Source: Schistosoma mansoni (lineage: Eukaryota; Platyhelminthes; Trematoda; Strigeidida; Schistosomatidae). From it: a stretch of DNA of 64,000 nt. Positions 33,934-46,847 of this stretch are shown here, piece by piece. The notes under the pieces were generated by a model. That model made no database searches. It saw only the letters and a list, made by a program, of their open reading frames with translations, and was not told where the DNA came from. Within the stretch, counting starts at the first letter, position 1. Every line of letters begins with the position of its first letter. The position numbers were made by a program, and so were the translations under genes. The stretch is from NCBI RefSeq assembly GCF_000237925.1, contig NC_031495.1:59269115-59333114 (forward strand), in the 5' to 3' direction.

Positions 33934-36234
33934 TGTCTTCAAAGAAACGTGTAGTGAACAACTCAATCAGTTGGCTGGAATTGCCGTTGAAATAAATCCC
34001 GCGATGAGATACGTGTATATTCTCAGTTCGATTAGCTTCTAACTAACTGAAACTGTCCAATTAAACGTATTGAACCGGCTGATTAATTAATCAACAACTT
34101 CAAGTTAAAGGTCGTCCCTATATTACCGTGTTGCTAATGTTACAAACGTTTACGTTGACTATCCCGCCATAACGTCGAATTCATATATGTGTACAAAAGA
34201 CAGAAGGGCGCCTGTCTTTGCTAGTCCTTTTCTGTTAAGCTTTTCTGAGTGTCTAGAGTGATCTTGAAGTAATCTTTTGAAATTACGGACACCACCTCTA
34301 CCAGTAGTAGGCTACAAGAGTTGATTACTCGGTTGGAGAACATGTATGCTACCGGTATTTTGTGTGGTCTTGGCTTTTGAACTTATAGAGTTTAGTACTA
34401 GTTCACACTTAAATGATTAATCTTGGCTTTCGAACAGACACTAATAACCCGAACAACATTTGACATTGCGTCATTTTCACTATCATGACAACCATTGTTT
34501 TCACAGGACATCGTAACCTTCAGTTCACGCATATATCTTATTTTTACGACCTTGTGTATCAACACTTATGCGCTTTGTGTGTTACAATATAGTCGTTACA
34601 TGCAAAGTTACGGTTGTTGGCCTGGTAACATTTATAAACATGTGGCAAAGGTAACTGGAACTAGGAAATGTCAAATTATGTTTGAATCCAATACGCTTTG
34701 TCTGTAGACAACACACTTTCCCATAGTAGCATGTTGTCTTATGAGGCCGTTAAATCTATCTTATACCACAAACGTTTTGGGATTTGATTTGTATTAATTA
34801 TATAAGGCTAGTCTGCGTGAAAAAATATACACATTAAGTACAAAAACAGTAAACCATCAAACGAAATGGTTTAACGCGGCTGGATTATTTTTGGAATTAG
34901 ATCACTCCATAGATATGGCTTATAAAAGGCCATTTGCAACGCGTAGTATTGATCCAAAAATTACCAGATTAAACACGCAGTATTGCAACTAATTTCAGTG
35001 TGCTTGGTGCTGTTGACCTTTTTGTCACTCGCTTGATTTAGAACAAATGAATAAATCCAGATAATTACGTGGCTCTCATTGCTTGGATCATCTAAAATGA
35101 CCTCATGATTGCAGAAAATTATAGCCTAAACTCACTGTGTTTCTCGAGTATTGTTTCCGTCCTTTGTCAATGAAACACGAGAATCGGAAATTAGGCATGA
35201 AGTGGTCGGAAGAAAAGATATCACAGGATAGTTTGACGTTTTAAACAGTGTGAAACGTTAAGCGAATTAACAATATGAAGAATTAGGTTCGGGCAACCAT
35301 TCACTTCTCGCTCATGTTGTTGGTCAATGTCTATTTACGTCATTTAAATGCCGCATTGCTAGAACTTGATGTTCTAACAAGTTTATTTCGTTGAAGCATG
35401 TAAGTGCTATTAAGGCTTTTCAATGAACCATCGTAGCTAATGATTAATATAGATGACCAGTCATTAGTATCGACTGAGCTAGTAAGTTATGAGTACTAAC
35501 TAACATTACAATACTATAATACATACGAGAATCAATCAGACGGCTGATAGAATGATGGGTTAATATAGGTAAAAATCGTTTGAGAAAGTTAAAGTGAAAA
35601 TGAGGACTAATAATTAAATGAGTTTCTTTAGTCGAGCTTCACAATATTGGTTTGTGGCCTAGGCTAATTGTTAGTACCACTCTAATAATAGACCCAACCC
35701 TAAAATTGTAGATTTGTCCTGATGTGACTACCTAATCTATAAGATCTTACGTGGAAGTCACATCATTTTCTACACTGACTTATTGTGTCATTACAATTAG
35801 CCGTGTGTTTAGCGTTCCTAAAGAACACATTTAGGCTCGAGATAGAACAATATATATTCACTATGAATAAGAGATAATACAACATACAGGAAAGACCACG
35901 TCCACAAGGCTGAGCTATGTCATCCGATGAATTAAATTGACGTTCCCACGTTCTTTATCATTAAACTTCCTTTCTTGTCAAATTGTTGAATACAAATTTT
36001 TTCAGTAATTATATGCTCGACTTCAATGTTTATTATTATTATTATTATTCACAAACACCTTATGGGTACATAAGTGCTGTAAAGAAACCATTTCGGGATT
36101 CTTCAAAAATGCAATAATACACAATTTTCAATAATGTTAGCATTACATATGCCATGTTTGAGAAAGGAAAGGGTCCGATGCCACCACAGTCTTTCCATTC
36201 TATAAAGGCTCTTATGGTAAATAATAACAATTGA
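33934..36234. other. Intergenic DNA upstream of RBM42
   Basis: Holds the presumed RBM42 promoter and 5' UTR. The stretch 35885-36025 resembles 11431-11560 (unnamed repeat) and is followed by an (ATT)n run near 36030. No gene is supported. Confidence 0.4.
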
Positions 36235-39200
36235 AAAAATGTACGGTGGAAATTGTGATTCATCGCAGATTTCTTCGGTCTTTATCGTACATAAAAACAG
36301 TGAAAAAAATGTACCATGGAAATTGTGATTAATCGCAGATTTCTTCAGTCTTTATCGTTTCCCGATGTCATAGACATGAATAAAGGGTGAGGGAATGCAT
36401 GTCGAAATTTACCTGTACGTGTGTAAAGACCCGAAACCGACGAAAAATGCAAATAAACTCATATAAATGCTTTTCGTGAACATACGATAGCGTACGAATT
36501 ATTTTTGCAGGATGAATTTTCGGCTTTTCTTGGAAAAACAAAAATATACACATATAACCAACAAAAAGACCTACTTTTTGAAATAAGAAAATTTAATATC
36601 TATATGAACATATTAAAAATAGACTTCTTTGGCGCGATTAAAAAAAATCGAGACGAAAAAGTGTTATGTGGTGTTCTACGTGCAGCGATCGTTTAGATGT
36701 TATGGAAATCTTACTCTTCTTGCACAACGAGTTGTTTTAGGTCGATTGTCAGGTATCAACGAGGTTTCATCGTGATTGTTGGTTACAGGATGAGGTATCG
36801 TAATTGGGAAACTCGTGTCTATCCATTGTACCACAGAAAAATCGACGTGGATAGGGTCTCCTTCTAAATACGCGGCTTTAAAACGATCGATGCTGATGCC
36901 ATCGTTAGTTCCGTTCCTATCGACTATACAGTACTTAGGTTCACGCAGAAGGACTTTGAAGGGTTCTTCGTATGTTGTTTTGAGAGGTCATCGTAGTGAG
37001 TCGCGACGTACAAAAACGTGCGTACTAATATCGTACTGTAGGTTGAACGAAAACATGAGTTGATTGCAGTCGAATGAAAACAGGCTTAACTGAACTCACT
37101 GCGTTTGTAGGCCTGCTCGTTCAGGAGTTTAGATCTCTGTCCAGTGAAGAAGACAAATAACCCATGAATTCTTCTGGAAGTCTAAGTATCGTTCCATAAA
37201 CGAGTTGAGCTACAGTGTATGTAATGATGGCTTTCACTGCATTGTGAATACCGAGTAAAACGAGTGGAATAGCGTCAGTTCACTGTGAAGCTTTAACAGC
37301 TGAAAGTGAAGCTTTTAATTGCCGGTGAAATCGTTGGCTTGTGGGCGGTAGGTGGTCGTTCGGAATCTCGTGATTTGTTGTGTCCAATCACCTTAGATTT
37401 CTGGCATCTTCCGATTGCTCTGTCGGATGCGTCTACTGCTTTACTAATGAACACATGAGTGTATTGACGTGCCAGCATTGTCGCTTTTAGATATGTTCCT
37501 TAACTCTGTAGGATCATTTTCGCGCGGTGTCGTCCAGATTTATGTATTTTGCATTTCCACAAAGTTGGTCGGTTAGCAGTTTCATGAGGGACACACAATT
37601 TCATATGAACCGTCTACAGAAACTTTCAAGACCGTTAAATGTGTGTCACTGCCTAATGGCGGTCGATTGTTGGTAATCGAGAATGGCTACTTCTTTGCTT
37701 TTAAAAGGTCGGATGCCTTGAGCATCAGTAGTGTGTCCTAGCAAATCTAAGGAGTCTGTTCTGATTTGAAATTTCTGAGTGTCTGCAGTAATGACATGCT
37801 TTTGAAGTCGTTCGAACACAATGTCCAGATTCTGGAGATGGGATTATCTGTCTGGACTTGCTATCAAGCAGTCATCAACATACGTATGTACGAAATCGAG
37901 ACCTCAATGAACATTTGGAAGATTTAGACAGCGTTTCTTAGACCGGAAGTCTTTCTCAAAAATCCGTACAGGCCGAAGGGAGTGGTGATAGCGGTTTCCG
38001 GAATATCGTCAGTAGCCACTAGGATTTGGTTATAGGCTTTAACCAAGTCGATTTTCGAAAAGACAGTTGTACCTTTCAAAGTTGGTGTTGAATGTGGGGC
38101 AACTGGTAACGATCGGGAATGGCTTTTACATTCAGACACCGATAGTCACCAGTCGAGCGCCAATCGCTGCCTTCCTTTTTCGGGACCAAGTGCAAATGAG
38201 ATGATCATGGGCTGTTTGACGGTCGAATAATTCCCAAATCTATCATGTGGTCGAATTCGTTTTTAGCCAACCTCAGCTTTTCGGTAGCCAGTTAGCGTGC
38301 TTTTGAGAATACAGGTGGTCATGTAGTCGAGATGTGATGTGTAACATTGCTGGTTACACACGGCAATTTCGGTTATGGTTGATATATCCCGGAGTATTTA
38401 TCGAGTAATCGTTGATATAAGTGGTCTATAGCGTGCTTAATTGTGACTGGGGATAATCTGCAAAAAACAGATAACTTAGTGTTTCCGTCTGTTAACTTTC
38501 GTGAGCGTGTGTCGATTAGTAGATTGTGGTATTGTAACAGGACTATACCAATGGTTGGCATAGACACATTTGCAACAACGAAAATCCAGTGGATGGGTTT
38601 GCGTAAACTCACGTTAAGGTAAACGTACCTTTTACCATATGTAGCGATCGGTTTTCCGTTCGCCGCCTGTAAACTTAAAACAGACTCGCGACGTCTGTCG
38701 TTGGAATTCGCTGGAAGAACGCTTACTTCTGCGCCAGTGTCGACGAGGTAGCGGACTTTTGTGGTTACATCTGTGACGTATAACAGATGGCTGTGTTCGC
38801 CGGCTACAGTTGCTGTTAACGCGTGCCGGCTGGGAGGTTTCCCAAATTTTTTTCGCGTCGGTCGACTTGGAGTTCGGGTAATTTCAGGGTTTCCTGCAAT
38901 TTCTATAAGACTTCTATTACTGGTTATGATACCAGCACCAGTTGGGGTTATCCGACTCTCGTGGTCTAGAGACAGATCGCTCACGTGAAACGCCTCTTCG
39001 CGGAGTTTGTGACCGTTTACGGTCATTACAAAATCGAAGATAGCGTGTCAATGTATGACATAGCTCCGTGATGTAACTCTACGTCGTTTGAGGTTTTTCT
39101 TTGACTGAAAAGACCTCGGCGCTAGTGGATTTTGTTATTTCTAGAATGCGGTCGGCAGATGCAGCTAGTTTGTCCATGGCGTTGTTTTGAAACGAGACCA

Positions 39201-40146
39201 CAACTGCTTGCACCTGTTGCGGGAGTTTGGATAAGAAAAGTTGTTTGAATAGGCCTTCGTCGAAAGTTTTTTGACCTACCACCTCTTTCATCCTAAGCAA
39301 CATATTTGTCGCAGAACCCTGTTGCAAGTCGAAGTTATTAAGGAGCAGGTTTAACCTTTGTCGGTTGGTTAGGTCGCGTTTAAGAGTTTCGTAAGGTTCC
39401 GAAACATCACTAATTAACATACTAGGTGTTACGTACCTGCTAAATTCGCGCCGTAGTGCCTTAACAACCGCGAGGAACTGTGTACGTGAGCCCGTAATGC
39501 CGTGGCCACAAAAGTCAGCTTCTGCGTAGCAGAACCAAGCTTCGATATTATCCAGCCAAAAAGGCATTAACTGAATCGTGGGTGGGGGAGTAGTCTTTAA
39601 CCTAAATACTTTTGGTATCTGTTCCGTCATTGTGAAAAATCAAGTATTATAATGAAGGAAAAATAAATAATTAAAATATATCCGAAAAAAATCACAATAT
39701 ATAAAAGTCGAATAGAGCCAGACAATGATTTATGAAGTTCCAAAAAGGAACAGACTTACTGTTTATAGTTTGGGGTACCACATCACGTCGGGTTCGCCGC
39801 AGAAGATACCACCAGTATTGTAGTTTGGCAACTCTTTACCAGGAACACCTTCTACAACCGAATCGTGCCCACCCAGTTAAAATCAGAAGTCAGAAGCGAG
39901 GAGGTTGGAAGATATATTTGATGGGTTATCAATATATAGAGCAATGACTGGTCTAATCTGGCTAATGATCCTAGGAGATGTTTGCCACACCGTACAGTAA
40001 CGTGATCTGGTACGGATACATGACCGAGCGCCTTCAGCTAAACGAGTCCACTGAAATTGTTGTGGTTAGCATCCAATGTCGAACACTTACAGAGCTATTG
40101 ATTTTCGGGAATTATTTACAGCTTCAATGCAAAGAACTCCGGCAAA
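36235..40146 (-). mobile_element. Ty3/gypsy LTR-retrotransposon fossil, fragment 2
   Basis: Minus-strand order from right to left: LTR-like sequence (about 39840-40146), gag-like frame (39079-39630: MTEQIPKVFRLKTTPPP, FWLDNIEAWFCYAEADF, LPQQVQAVV), protease (38373-39026: YLVDTGAEVSVLPA), RT (37924-38139: FSKIDLVKAYNQI, TTPFGLYGF), an integrase-end segment (36712-37373), then LTR-like sequence (36235-36711) that includes a roughly 58-bp tandem pair (36235-36291, 36304-36363). The order gag-PR-RT-IN and the gag text fit Ty3/gypsy elements of the Boudicca/CsRn1 kind; the exact family is not fixed. The element is clearly broken, with several frame interruptions and internal losses. LTR divergence suggests it is not very recent. 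Confidence 0.78.
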
Positions 40147-42011
40147 GCTAAGGCACACGCCGAATACACAGAAGCAAACAAGCAGGTGAAGAGGAGTATC
40201 AGAACCGACAAACGCAAAGATGTGGAAGATTTAGCAATGACAGCGGAAAAGGTTGCAAGAGAGGGAAACATGAGACAACTGTATGATACAACAAAGAGAC
40301 TTCCTGGAAATTACCGTAAGCCAGAAAGACCAGTGAAAAGTAAGGAAGACAAAGTAACCACCAACGTTGAAGAACAACGGAACAGGTGGGTAGAACACTT
40401 CAAAGAACTCCTGAATCGACCAGCTCCACTGAACCCATCCAACATCGAAGCAGCACCCACAAACCTCCCGATCGATGTTGGCCCACCAACGGTTGAAGAG
40501 AACAGCATGACCATCAGAAAAATCAAGAGCGGCAAAACAGAGGACCAGACAACATCCCGGCAGAGACACTGAAAGCAAATATAGCAGCAACTGCAAAGAT
40601 ACTCCACATCCTCTTCAGTAAGATTTGGGATGAAGAACAAGTACCGACGGACTGGAAAGAAGAACACCTGATCAAGATACTAAAGAAAGGCAATCTCAGA
40701 AGGTGTGAGAATTACAGAGGCATCACTCTCCTCTCAATACCAGGAAAAGTCTTCAACAGAGTTTTGTTGAACAGGATGAAGGACTCCGTAGACGCCAAAT
40801 TTCGAGATCAACAGGCTGGATTTCGTAAGGATAGATCGTGTACAGACCAAATCGCAACTTTACGTATCATTGTGGAACAATCAATCGAATGGAATTCATC
40901 ACTCTACATCAACTTCATTGACTACGAGAAGGCACTTGATAGCGTGGACAGGACAACATTATGGAGGCTTCTTTGACACTACGGCGTGCCTGAGAAGATA
41001 GTCAATATCATACGGAACTCCTATGATGGACTAAACTGCCAAATCGTCCACGGAGGACAACTCACCGACTCATTCGAGGTAAAGACCGGTGTTAGGCAAG
41101 GTTGCCTACTCTCACCCTTTCTCTTTCTCCCGGTGATCGACTGGATTATGAAGACGTCAACATCTGGAGGAAAGCACGGGATACAGTGGACAGGCAGGAT
41201 GCAGCTTGACGATTTAGACTTCGCGGATGATCTGGCTCTTCTATCACAAACGCAACAACAAATGTAGGAGAAAACGACCAGTGTAGCAGCAGCCTCAGCA
41301 GCAGTAGGTCTCAATATAAACAAAGGGAAAAGCAAGACTCTCCGATACAATACAATATGCACCAATCCAATTACACTTGACGGAGAAGCTTTGGAGGATG
41401 TGGAAATCTTTACATATCTGGGCAGCATCATTGATGAACACGGTGGATCAGATGCAGATGTGAGGGCGCGTATCGGCAAAGCAAGAGCAGCATATTTACA
41501 ACTGAAAAACATCTGGAGCTCAAAACAGTTGTCAACCAACATCAAGGTTAGAATTTTCAATACAAATGTCAAGACAGTTCTACTATATGGGGCGGAGACG
41601 TGGAGAACTACGAAAGCCATTATCCAGAAGATACAAGTGTTTATTAACAGTTGTCTACGCAAGATACTTCGAGTCCGTTGGCCAGACACTATCAGCAACA
41701 AGTTACTGTGGGAGACAACAAACCAGATTTCAGCGGAGGAAGAAGCGTTGGAAATCGATAGAACACATTGAGGAAATCACCCAAATGCGTCACAAGGCAA
41801 GCCCTCACATGGAATCCTGAAGGTCGAAGGAGAAGAGGAAGACCAAAGAACACATTACGCCGAGAAATGGAGACAGACATGAGAAGAATGAACAAAAACT
41901 GGATAGAACTAGAAAAGAAGGCCCAGGACAGAGTGGGTTGGAGAAAGCTGGTCGGCGTCCTATGCTCCATTGTGAGTAACAGGCGTAAGTAAGTAAGTAA
42001 GTAAGTAAGTA
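40147..42011 (+). mobile_element. SR2-like (RTE-clade) LINE, copy 2, 5'-truncated, defective
   Basis: It begins in the linker between endonuclease and RT (AKAHAEYTEANKQVKRSIRT) and continues through the RT to a (GTAA)n tail at about 41985-42011. From 40507 it is almost identical to copy 1 at about 9938-11430, including the TGA before HYGVPEK and the TAG after SQTQQQM. Both copies read GGCAAAACAGAGGACCAGAC where a GK-A-AGPD word is expected, so both also share a frame break. It retains the 325 bp missing from copy 1. Motifs: NYRGITLLS, GVRQGCLLSP, FADDLALL and LLYGAETWRT. Its tail directly abuts the minus-strand CR1-like LINE. Confidence 0.88.
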
Positions 42012-43330
42012 ACAGTTTACGGAGCAGCAGATCAGCACTCAGGTCCAATTCGGAAAGTCCTGTACAGGTGCAGGTGAAGCTTTCGTCGGTATAGTTGATG
42101 TGGGTCGGCTGGAATGTCTGAGAGTACTGTTCAGCCGAAAGGTTCGCGTTATTACCGTCGTTATTGGTCGGACCATTAGGATCTAGCTGTTGGGAAACTC
42201 CAGTTTTGCCTTGTCGAAGAGATGCTGCGTAACGGAATAAGCTTTTCGGATTGGAGACAAATTTATCGATAAGCTTGGTCTGGTACTGAAGCCTGTCTTC
42301 TCTTATTGCCTTTGAACATATGTTCTTTATGTATTTGTATTGCATGTATGCGTCGTCATCGTCAGTTCGTTTACATTCGACCCAACAGTGCCTTTTGCGG
42401 CTTAGCAAACGACGAGTGCGGTTCTTGATGACTGGAGGTTGTTTATAGCATTTTAGGACCATTTGTGGAACTGAATGCTCAGTTGCACATAAGATCGTGT
42501 GCAGTAAGAAATCCCAATGAGCATCCACTTCAAGTTGAGGGTGAACATCTCAATCCACCTGTTGTAAATAGTCGTGTAAAGCTAACACATTCAACCGTTT
42601 GAAATTCCAGAGCCTGTTGTTAGTGGAATATCTTAGCTCCGTTTTGCTGACAAAGCTGAATGATAGGAAGGCGTGATCACTTTTCATCAGGGGAGCCAGG
42701 ATTGAGAGGTCGTCGACTAGGAATTTTTCATTTGTGAACACTCAGTCTAAGCTCGACGGTATCTGACTGTTTCTCCAACGAGTTGCCGACTTCACATTTT
42801 CGAATAATCCCAGGTCATCGATGAGGTTGAGGAACATAGCTTCAGTAGAGTTGTCACCTCCGATGTAGGTATGTTCCGCGATTTTGATTCTAGGAAGATT
42901 GAAGTCCCCTAAAATCAGGATATGAGAGAATCCAAGACGCACAGAGCCGGTTAATCCTTCCAGCAAACGATTGCCATACTCGATGCCAGCAGTGGGCTTC
43001 CTGTAAATGATCCCAACTAGACACCTCGAGGTGGTAGACAATCTTACTGAGCACCATACTGACTCATCAAGATCGAGATACTCTTGGTTGTGAAGTTGGT
43101 GCGCCTCCAAGCATTACCGTATGTTTAATTCTACCCCGCCTCCCATTCCAGGCGTAAGTAAGTAAAATGCAAAGCCAATGCGAGTTAGGCTTAGAGCATC
43201 TTTTGTATGCGGGGGATCTAAACAGGTACACATCTTATGGAACCACATTTTGCACTCATTACACTTCATTCCTTCATCCAAGAGGAATAAACAATTAGCC
43301 GATCCACATTTATAAGTACTCCCAACCACT
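42012..43330 (-). mobile_element. CR1/Jockey-like LINE (SR1/Perere-type), 3'-truncated
   Basis: From right to left on the minus strand: a Cys/His-rich word (YKCGSANCLFLLDEGMKC, WFHKMCTCLDP) like the PHD-type ORF1 of CR1 elements, then the endonuclease (RCLVGIIYRKPTAG, HILILGDFNLPRI), then KSDHAFLSFSF, then the linker before the RT (RTRRLLSRKRHCWVECKR, NPKSLFRYAASLR, LSAEQYSQTFQ). The RT itself is absent because the sequence ends where the SR2-like tail begins. The frame is broken at several points, including between the PHD-like part and the endonuclease. Conserved LGDFN and SDH motifs support the endonuclease call. Confidence 0.78.
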
Positions 43331-44610
43331 GTAATCAGATTAGGGTTTAAAACACAATATGATCACAATAGGAACACAAGTGTCAGAGTCACTGAGAAAG
43401 AAGGTACCAAAGGACAAAGTTTTTGATAAAATTTCGAACCTTAACCGAAATACTCCGAGTTTAAGTAGACCAAGAATGTATTTTGATGCAACAGGTACAC
43501 AAAAGCAATGATAATCACAACAAGTATGAAATCACTGCTCTTTTGAAACAAGATCCTCAAGAAAAACTCTATAAAACTGATAAGACCCTTAGAATAATCA
43601 TAAATAATGTATTTTTAATATATTTTAGGGACTAGTTACTGGTCCTACATGGGAATGTACTCATTGACCAATAGGAAATGAAGATTCAAGGTTATTTTCG
43701 GCGAAAGATTTGGCGGTGCAATAGTTTTTTCCGTACGAGGTTGGGACTTTTCTTGTGTACATTTCCATCACCTTTAATCGTCTTCCTGGTCATTAGTTTC
43801 ATTTTTTGAATTGATATGGTATAAATCTATATTCTTGGCCTGTTTGCGATTTCTTTAAAGTTTGCGCTCCATATGGATATTCCCACCGTTCGTTATATTA
43901 TAATGATAAGTTGATATATGAACTGTTGCCAGAGACCTTCTTGGTTCTACTCAACGATATGTAGATTGGAGTGTAGTGTTCTCAATAGGCAACAATGGGT
44001 CTTGTTTAGTCACTTGGATGATCAGTTCTTTCCTCTTGGAGTTTTTTAATCAGACGCACATAACCTCTGAATTAGGATACATAAACTAGATGCTTTGGTA
44101 AACGAAATAAACCTAATCATTACAACCATCACTGAAATGTAGTTAATTTATTTGGATGTAATTTCGAAATTATTGGGTTACAAAATGTGACGAAAATTTC
44201 TCAAATAAAGTAAAACACTATCTGACATAAAAACACTTTCGTTGCTATGCGTTCTACATGTTCAAGATTTGGAAGGTAGTTGGAAGTGAATTCACTCTCA
44301 GATTTGCATTTGGTGCTAGCTCGATATTAAATTTGGTAGCTACACCTAGAAGACTTGTTGGTCGACAATTCGGTAAATGATACTTGAAATCTGTAGTATA
44401 CATAGATAATGGCATCGATAAATGATAGGGACAATCTAATTATCCTAGTCAAATAGCCAGAAACCGCCTGTGGTGTGTGCCATACCGTCCTGTTAACTTT
44501 TTTTTACACAAGTAGTCAGTACTTCTAGTATGTCTTGTTGATCTGCATCTTCAAAAACTTATCTGTTCATTGTAGATTCATGAATTAACTAAGTGTTCGT
44601 TGTAGCTTGC
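43331..44610. other. Unassigned intergenic DNA
   Basis: No recognisable gene or repeat end. It lies downstream of the putative glycoprotein exon. Confidence 0.4.
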
Positions 44611-44892
44611 TTAAACATCATCTAAGCAAACTGGTACTCTCTGTGTAAAGTTATTTTCGAACTGTACGTAGGATCTGTTTCTTTCTGCAACACATTTGTT
44701 CTTGACTGTCATATTAGTTCCCGTTCCAACAGAGAGGGTCCCATTTCTCCTTTCAATGATGTAAGTGACGAATTGTGCTGTAAACTCACAATCGACCGAT
44801 GATGTACTACCTGGGGCAAATGTATGCCAGTCCAAGTTGCGACTTTCCCAATTACAGAAGAAAAAGAGGAGTGCGGGGGCGAAAATGAAATA
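44611..44892 (-). CDS. Putative secreted glycoprotein exon, unknown family
   Basis: After a TGTTGTTAG acceptor, an open frame starts YFIFAPALLFFFC, a short hydrophobic stretch like the end of a signal peptide. It continues VDCEFTAQFVTYIIERRNGT, SVGTGTNMTV, RNRSYVQFENNFTQRVPVCL and a TAA at 44611. It has four N-x-S/T sites (NGT, NMT, NRS, NFT) and four cysteines in about 94 residues, as in a small secreted glycoprotein. No upstream exon with an ATG was found. It has some flavour of schistosome egg-secreted glycoproteins, but that is an impression and not an identification. It could be a pseudogene or part of a repeat. Confidence 0.4.
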   Translation of the reverse strand, partial: YFIFAPALLFFFCNWESRNLDWHTFAPGSTSSVDCEFTAQFVTYIIERRNGTLSVGTGTNMTVKNKCVAERNRSYVQFENNFTQRVPVCLDDV

Positions 44893-46025
44893 CTAACAAC
44901 AGTTGATTAACAAAACGGATGGTTTGATATGATTCAGCAAAACTGTGCGATTAAAGTTAGAGAGTAATAGTGTATTGAAGGGGAAAAATGAATGTTGTAT
45001 CCGTTGCATTGTGATCGATTTTGAGATGAGTGATATTGGGTCTTCAAAGGTGAACTGTGGTTGTTTCGAGAATGGTACACTACATTACAGAAAAGGAGAG
45101 CGAAGTAATGGGAATGGTATCAGCAATAACTGGAAGCCAAAATGAAGGGCAAACTAAAATCTAAGGCCAAAAGTAACGAATAATATTAAAAAATGGGTTG
45201 TAAAATAGTACTACATTCCATGTAAAAGATAAAGCGTCTACAGTAGTTTGACAGATAACCGCAGATTATTGCTAAGCCAAACACGCCGTTTGTCTTCTCT
45301 GGTTTGATGTCTTAACTAAACTGGTATTGAAATTATAATGTATGGGGTATACTGTATCATCGATAACTAAAGTTAGCAAATATAAAACTAAATTTATACC
45401 ATAATTAGTTAACGGAACATTACTACCTATTACTTCTACTTTCAACAGGTCAATTTCATGTAGGAAATGCAAAAGTGCTCGTGTTGAATTGTATTTAAAT
45501 CAAATACAAACCTTAATGCCAATAGCTAGTTATCATCATAATGCAGGGAAATTGGTATTTTAGAAGTGCTTTTCGATTGCGTTAATTTTTCCGTTTGTTT
45601 CTACCCACTTTAGTTCACAATTAATGGGACATCTTGGGGTTTATAAGTGGTTATTGAATTATATGCGTTTTGATTCCTTATGTTATCACAAAATACTGAT
45701 ACTCATGATGCCTTTTAACGATTTGAAAGTAACAAATCCTGTTTTCTACATAATTTGCATTTTCAGCCGCCCTTTTATGGGATCCCATATCCTATCGCTT
45801 TAATCTTTCTATCAAACTTCCTGGTTTCAAATAACTATGGCTATCAATACCAGGAGAAATAAGAAAAATAAAGAAACACTCATGGATGGTAATTTTCATG
45901 TTTTATCTTAGATGTCCCTCACGTAATATTATTTAATCACATCTCTTTCTCTGTAGAGAATTCACCTGTTCGAATGCATTATTCATACCGTTTGTACACC
46001 GTTTATCAGACATCACTGATTTACA
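44893..46025. other. Unassigned intergenic DNA
   Basis: AT-rich, with no supported exon or repeat. Missing 5' exons of the putative glycoprotein gene would lie here. Confidence 0.4.
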
Positions 46026-46547
46026 GCCCCCAAATACCCTGGTACAGTCGAGGGTGGGGAGTGTCAGCTTTTCCTCTCGAAATGCTCTCACATGGCCACG
46101 CGTATACAGCCACTGACAGGGAAGTTCTGCTCACTACCTTCTCGCGGCGGGGGTTCTTTTTCTCGAAAGTGAGAGGACGGAAAGCGAATACCCGACACTT
46201 TAACCGGGTTAGTGGATACAGAAGATCCACTCAGGGGAGTTGGAAAGTCCTGATTCCAAATCAATGGTGCACAGGAGCTCTAGGATCCTGAGGGAACAAA
46301 TGTCGTATGAACCTATTGTTGGACACCGGCTACCATGGGATTGCATCTCCTAACGTTGCTCTAATGTCTTTTGGATTAGACCTCTAGGTCAAAGGTTCAG
46401 AGAGTGGCCCCCTAAAAAAACCACATACTTCGATTTGGGCGTCCAGGTAGTATCCTAGTCCTTGCACAAATCAAATGACTTGTGTGGTGCATATATATTT
46501 AATGCTGCCTTGTACCAATGTTTGTGTGCTTAAATTAATAAAATACG
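46026..46547 (+). repeat. Repeat D, full copy with A-rich tail
   Basis: It runs from GCCCCCAAATACCCTGGTAC to GTGTGCTTAAATTAATAAAA. A long open frame crosses its first half, but the same text occurs in decayed copies and no protein family is recognised, so I treat it as non-coding. The tail words GTGGTGCATATATATTTAAT and TTGTACCAATGTTTG match the 3' end of LINE C (GTGGCGCATATTTATTCGG, GTGTACCAATGTTTATATG). Confidence 0.8.
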
Positions 46548-46563
46548 TACGTACCAGGTCCCA

Positions 46564-46847
46564 CATACGACATTTGTTCCCTCAGGATCCTAGAGCTCCT
46601 GTGCACCATTGATTTGGAATCAGGACTTTCCAACTCCCCTGAGTGGATCTTCTGTATCCACCAACCCGGCTAAAGTGTCGGGTATTCGCTTTCCGTCCTC
46701 TCACTTTCGAGAAAAAGAACCCCCGCCGCGAGAAGGTAGTGAGCAGAACTTCCCTGTCAGTGGCTGTATACGCGTGGCCATGTGAGAGCATTTCGAGAGG
46801 AAAAGCTGACACTCCCCACCCTCGACTGTACCAGGGTATTTGGGGGC
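46564..46847 (-). repeat. Repeat D, inverted 5' half
   Basis: The reverse complement of 46026-46309 (284 bp per arm), with only a few differences. The 254-bp loop between the arms is the 3' half of the forward copy plus a short joint. A transcript through both arms could fold into a long hairpin. Confidence 0.85.

Noticed and set aside
42000-42528. 278-codon minus frame running from the CR1-like LINE into the SR2-like tail
   Set aside because: It is a chance read-through of two unrelated elements at their junction.
45974-46291. Open frame of 105 codons across repeat D (and 46582-46812)
   Set aside because: The text is tied to a dispersed repeat that also occurs in deleted and mutated forms, and no family motif is visible.
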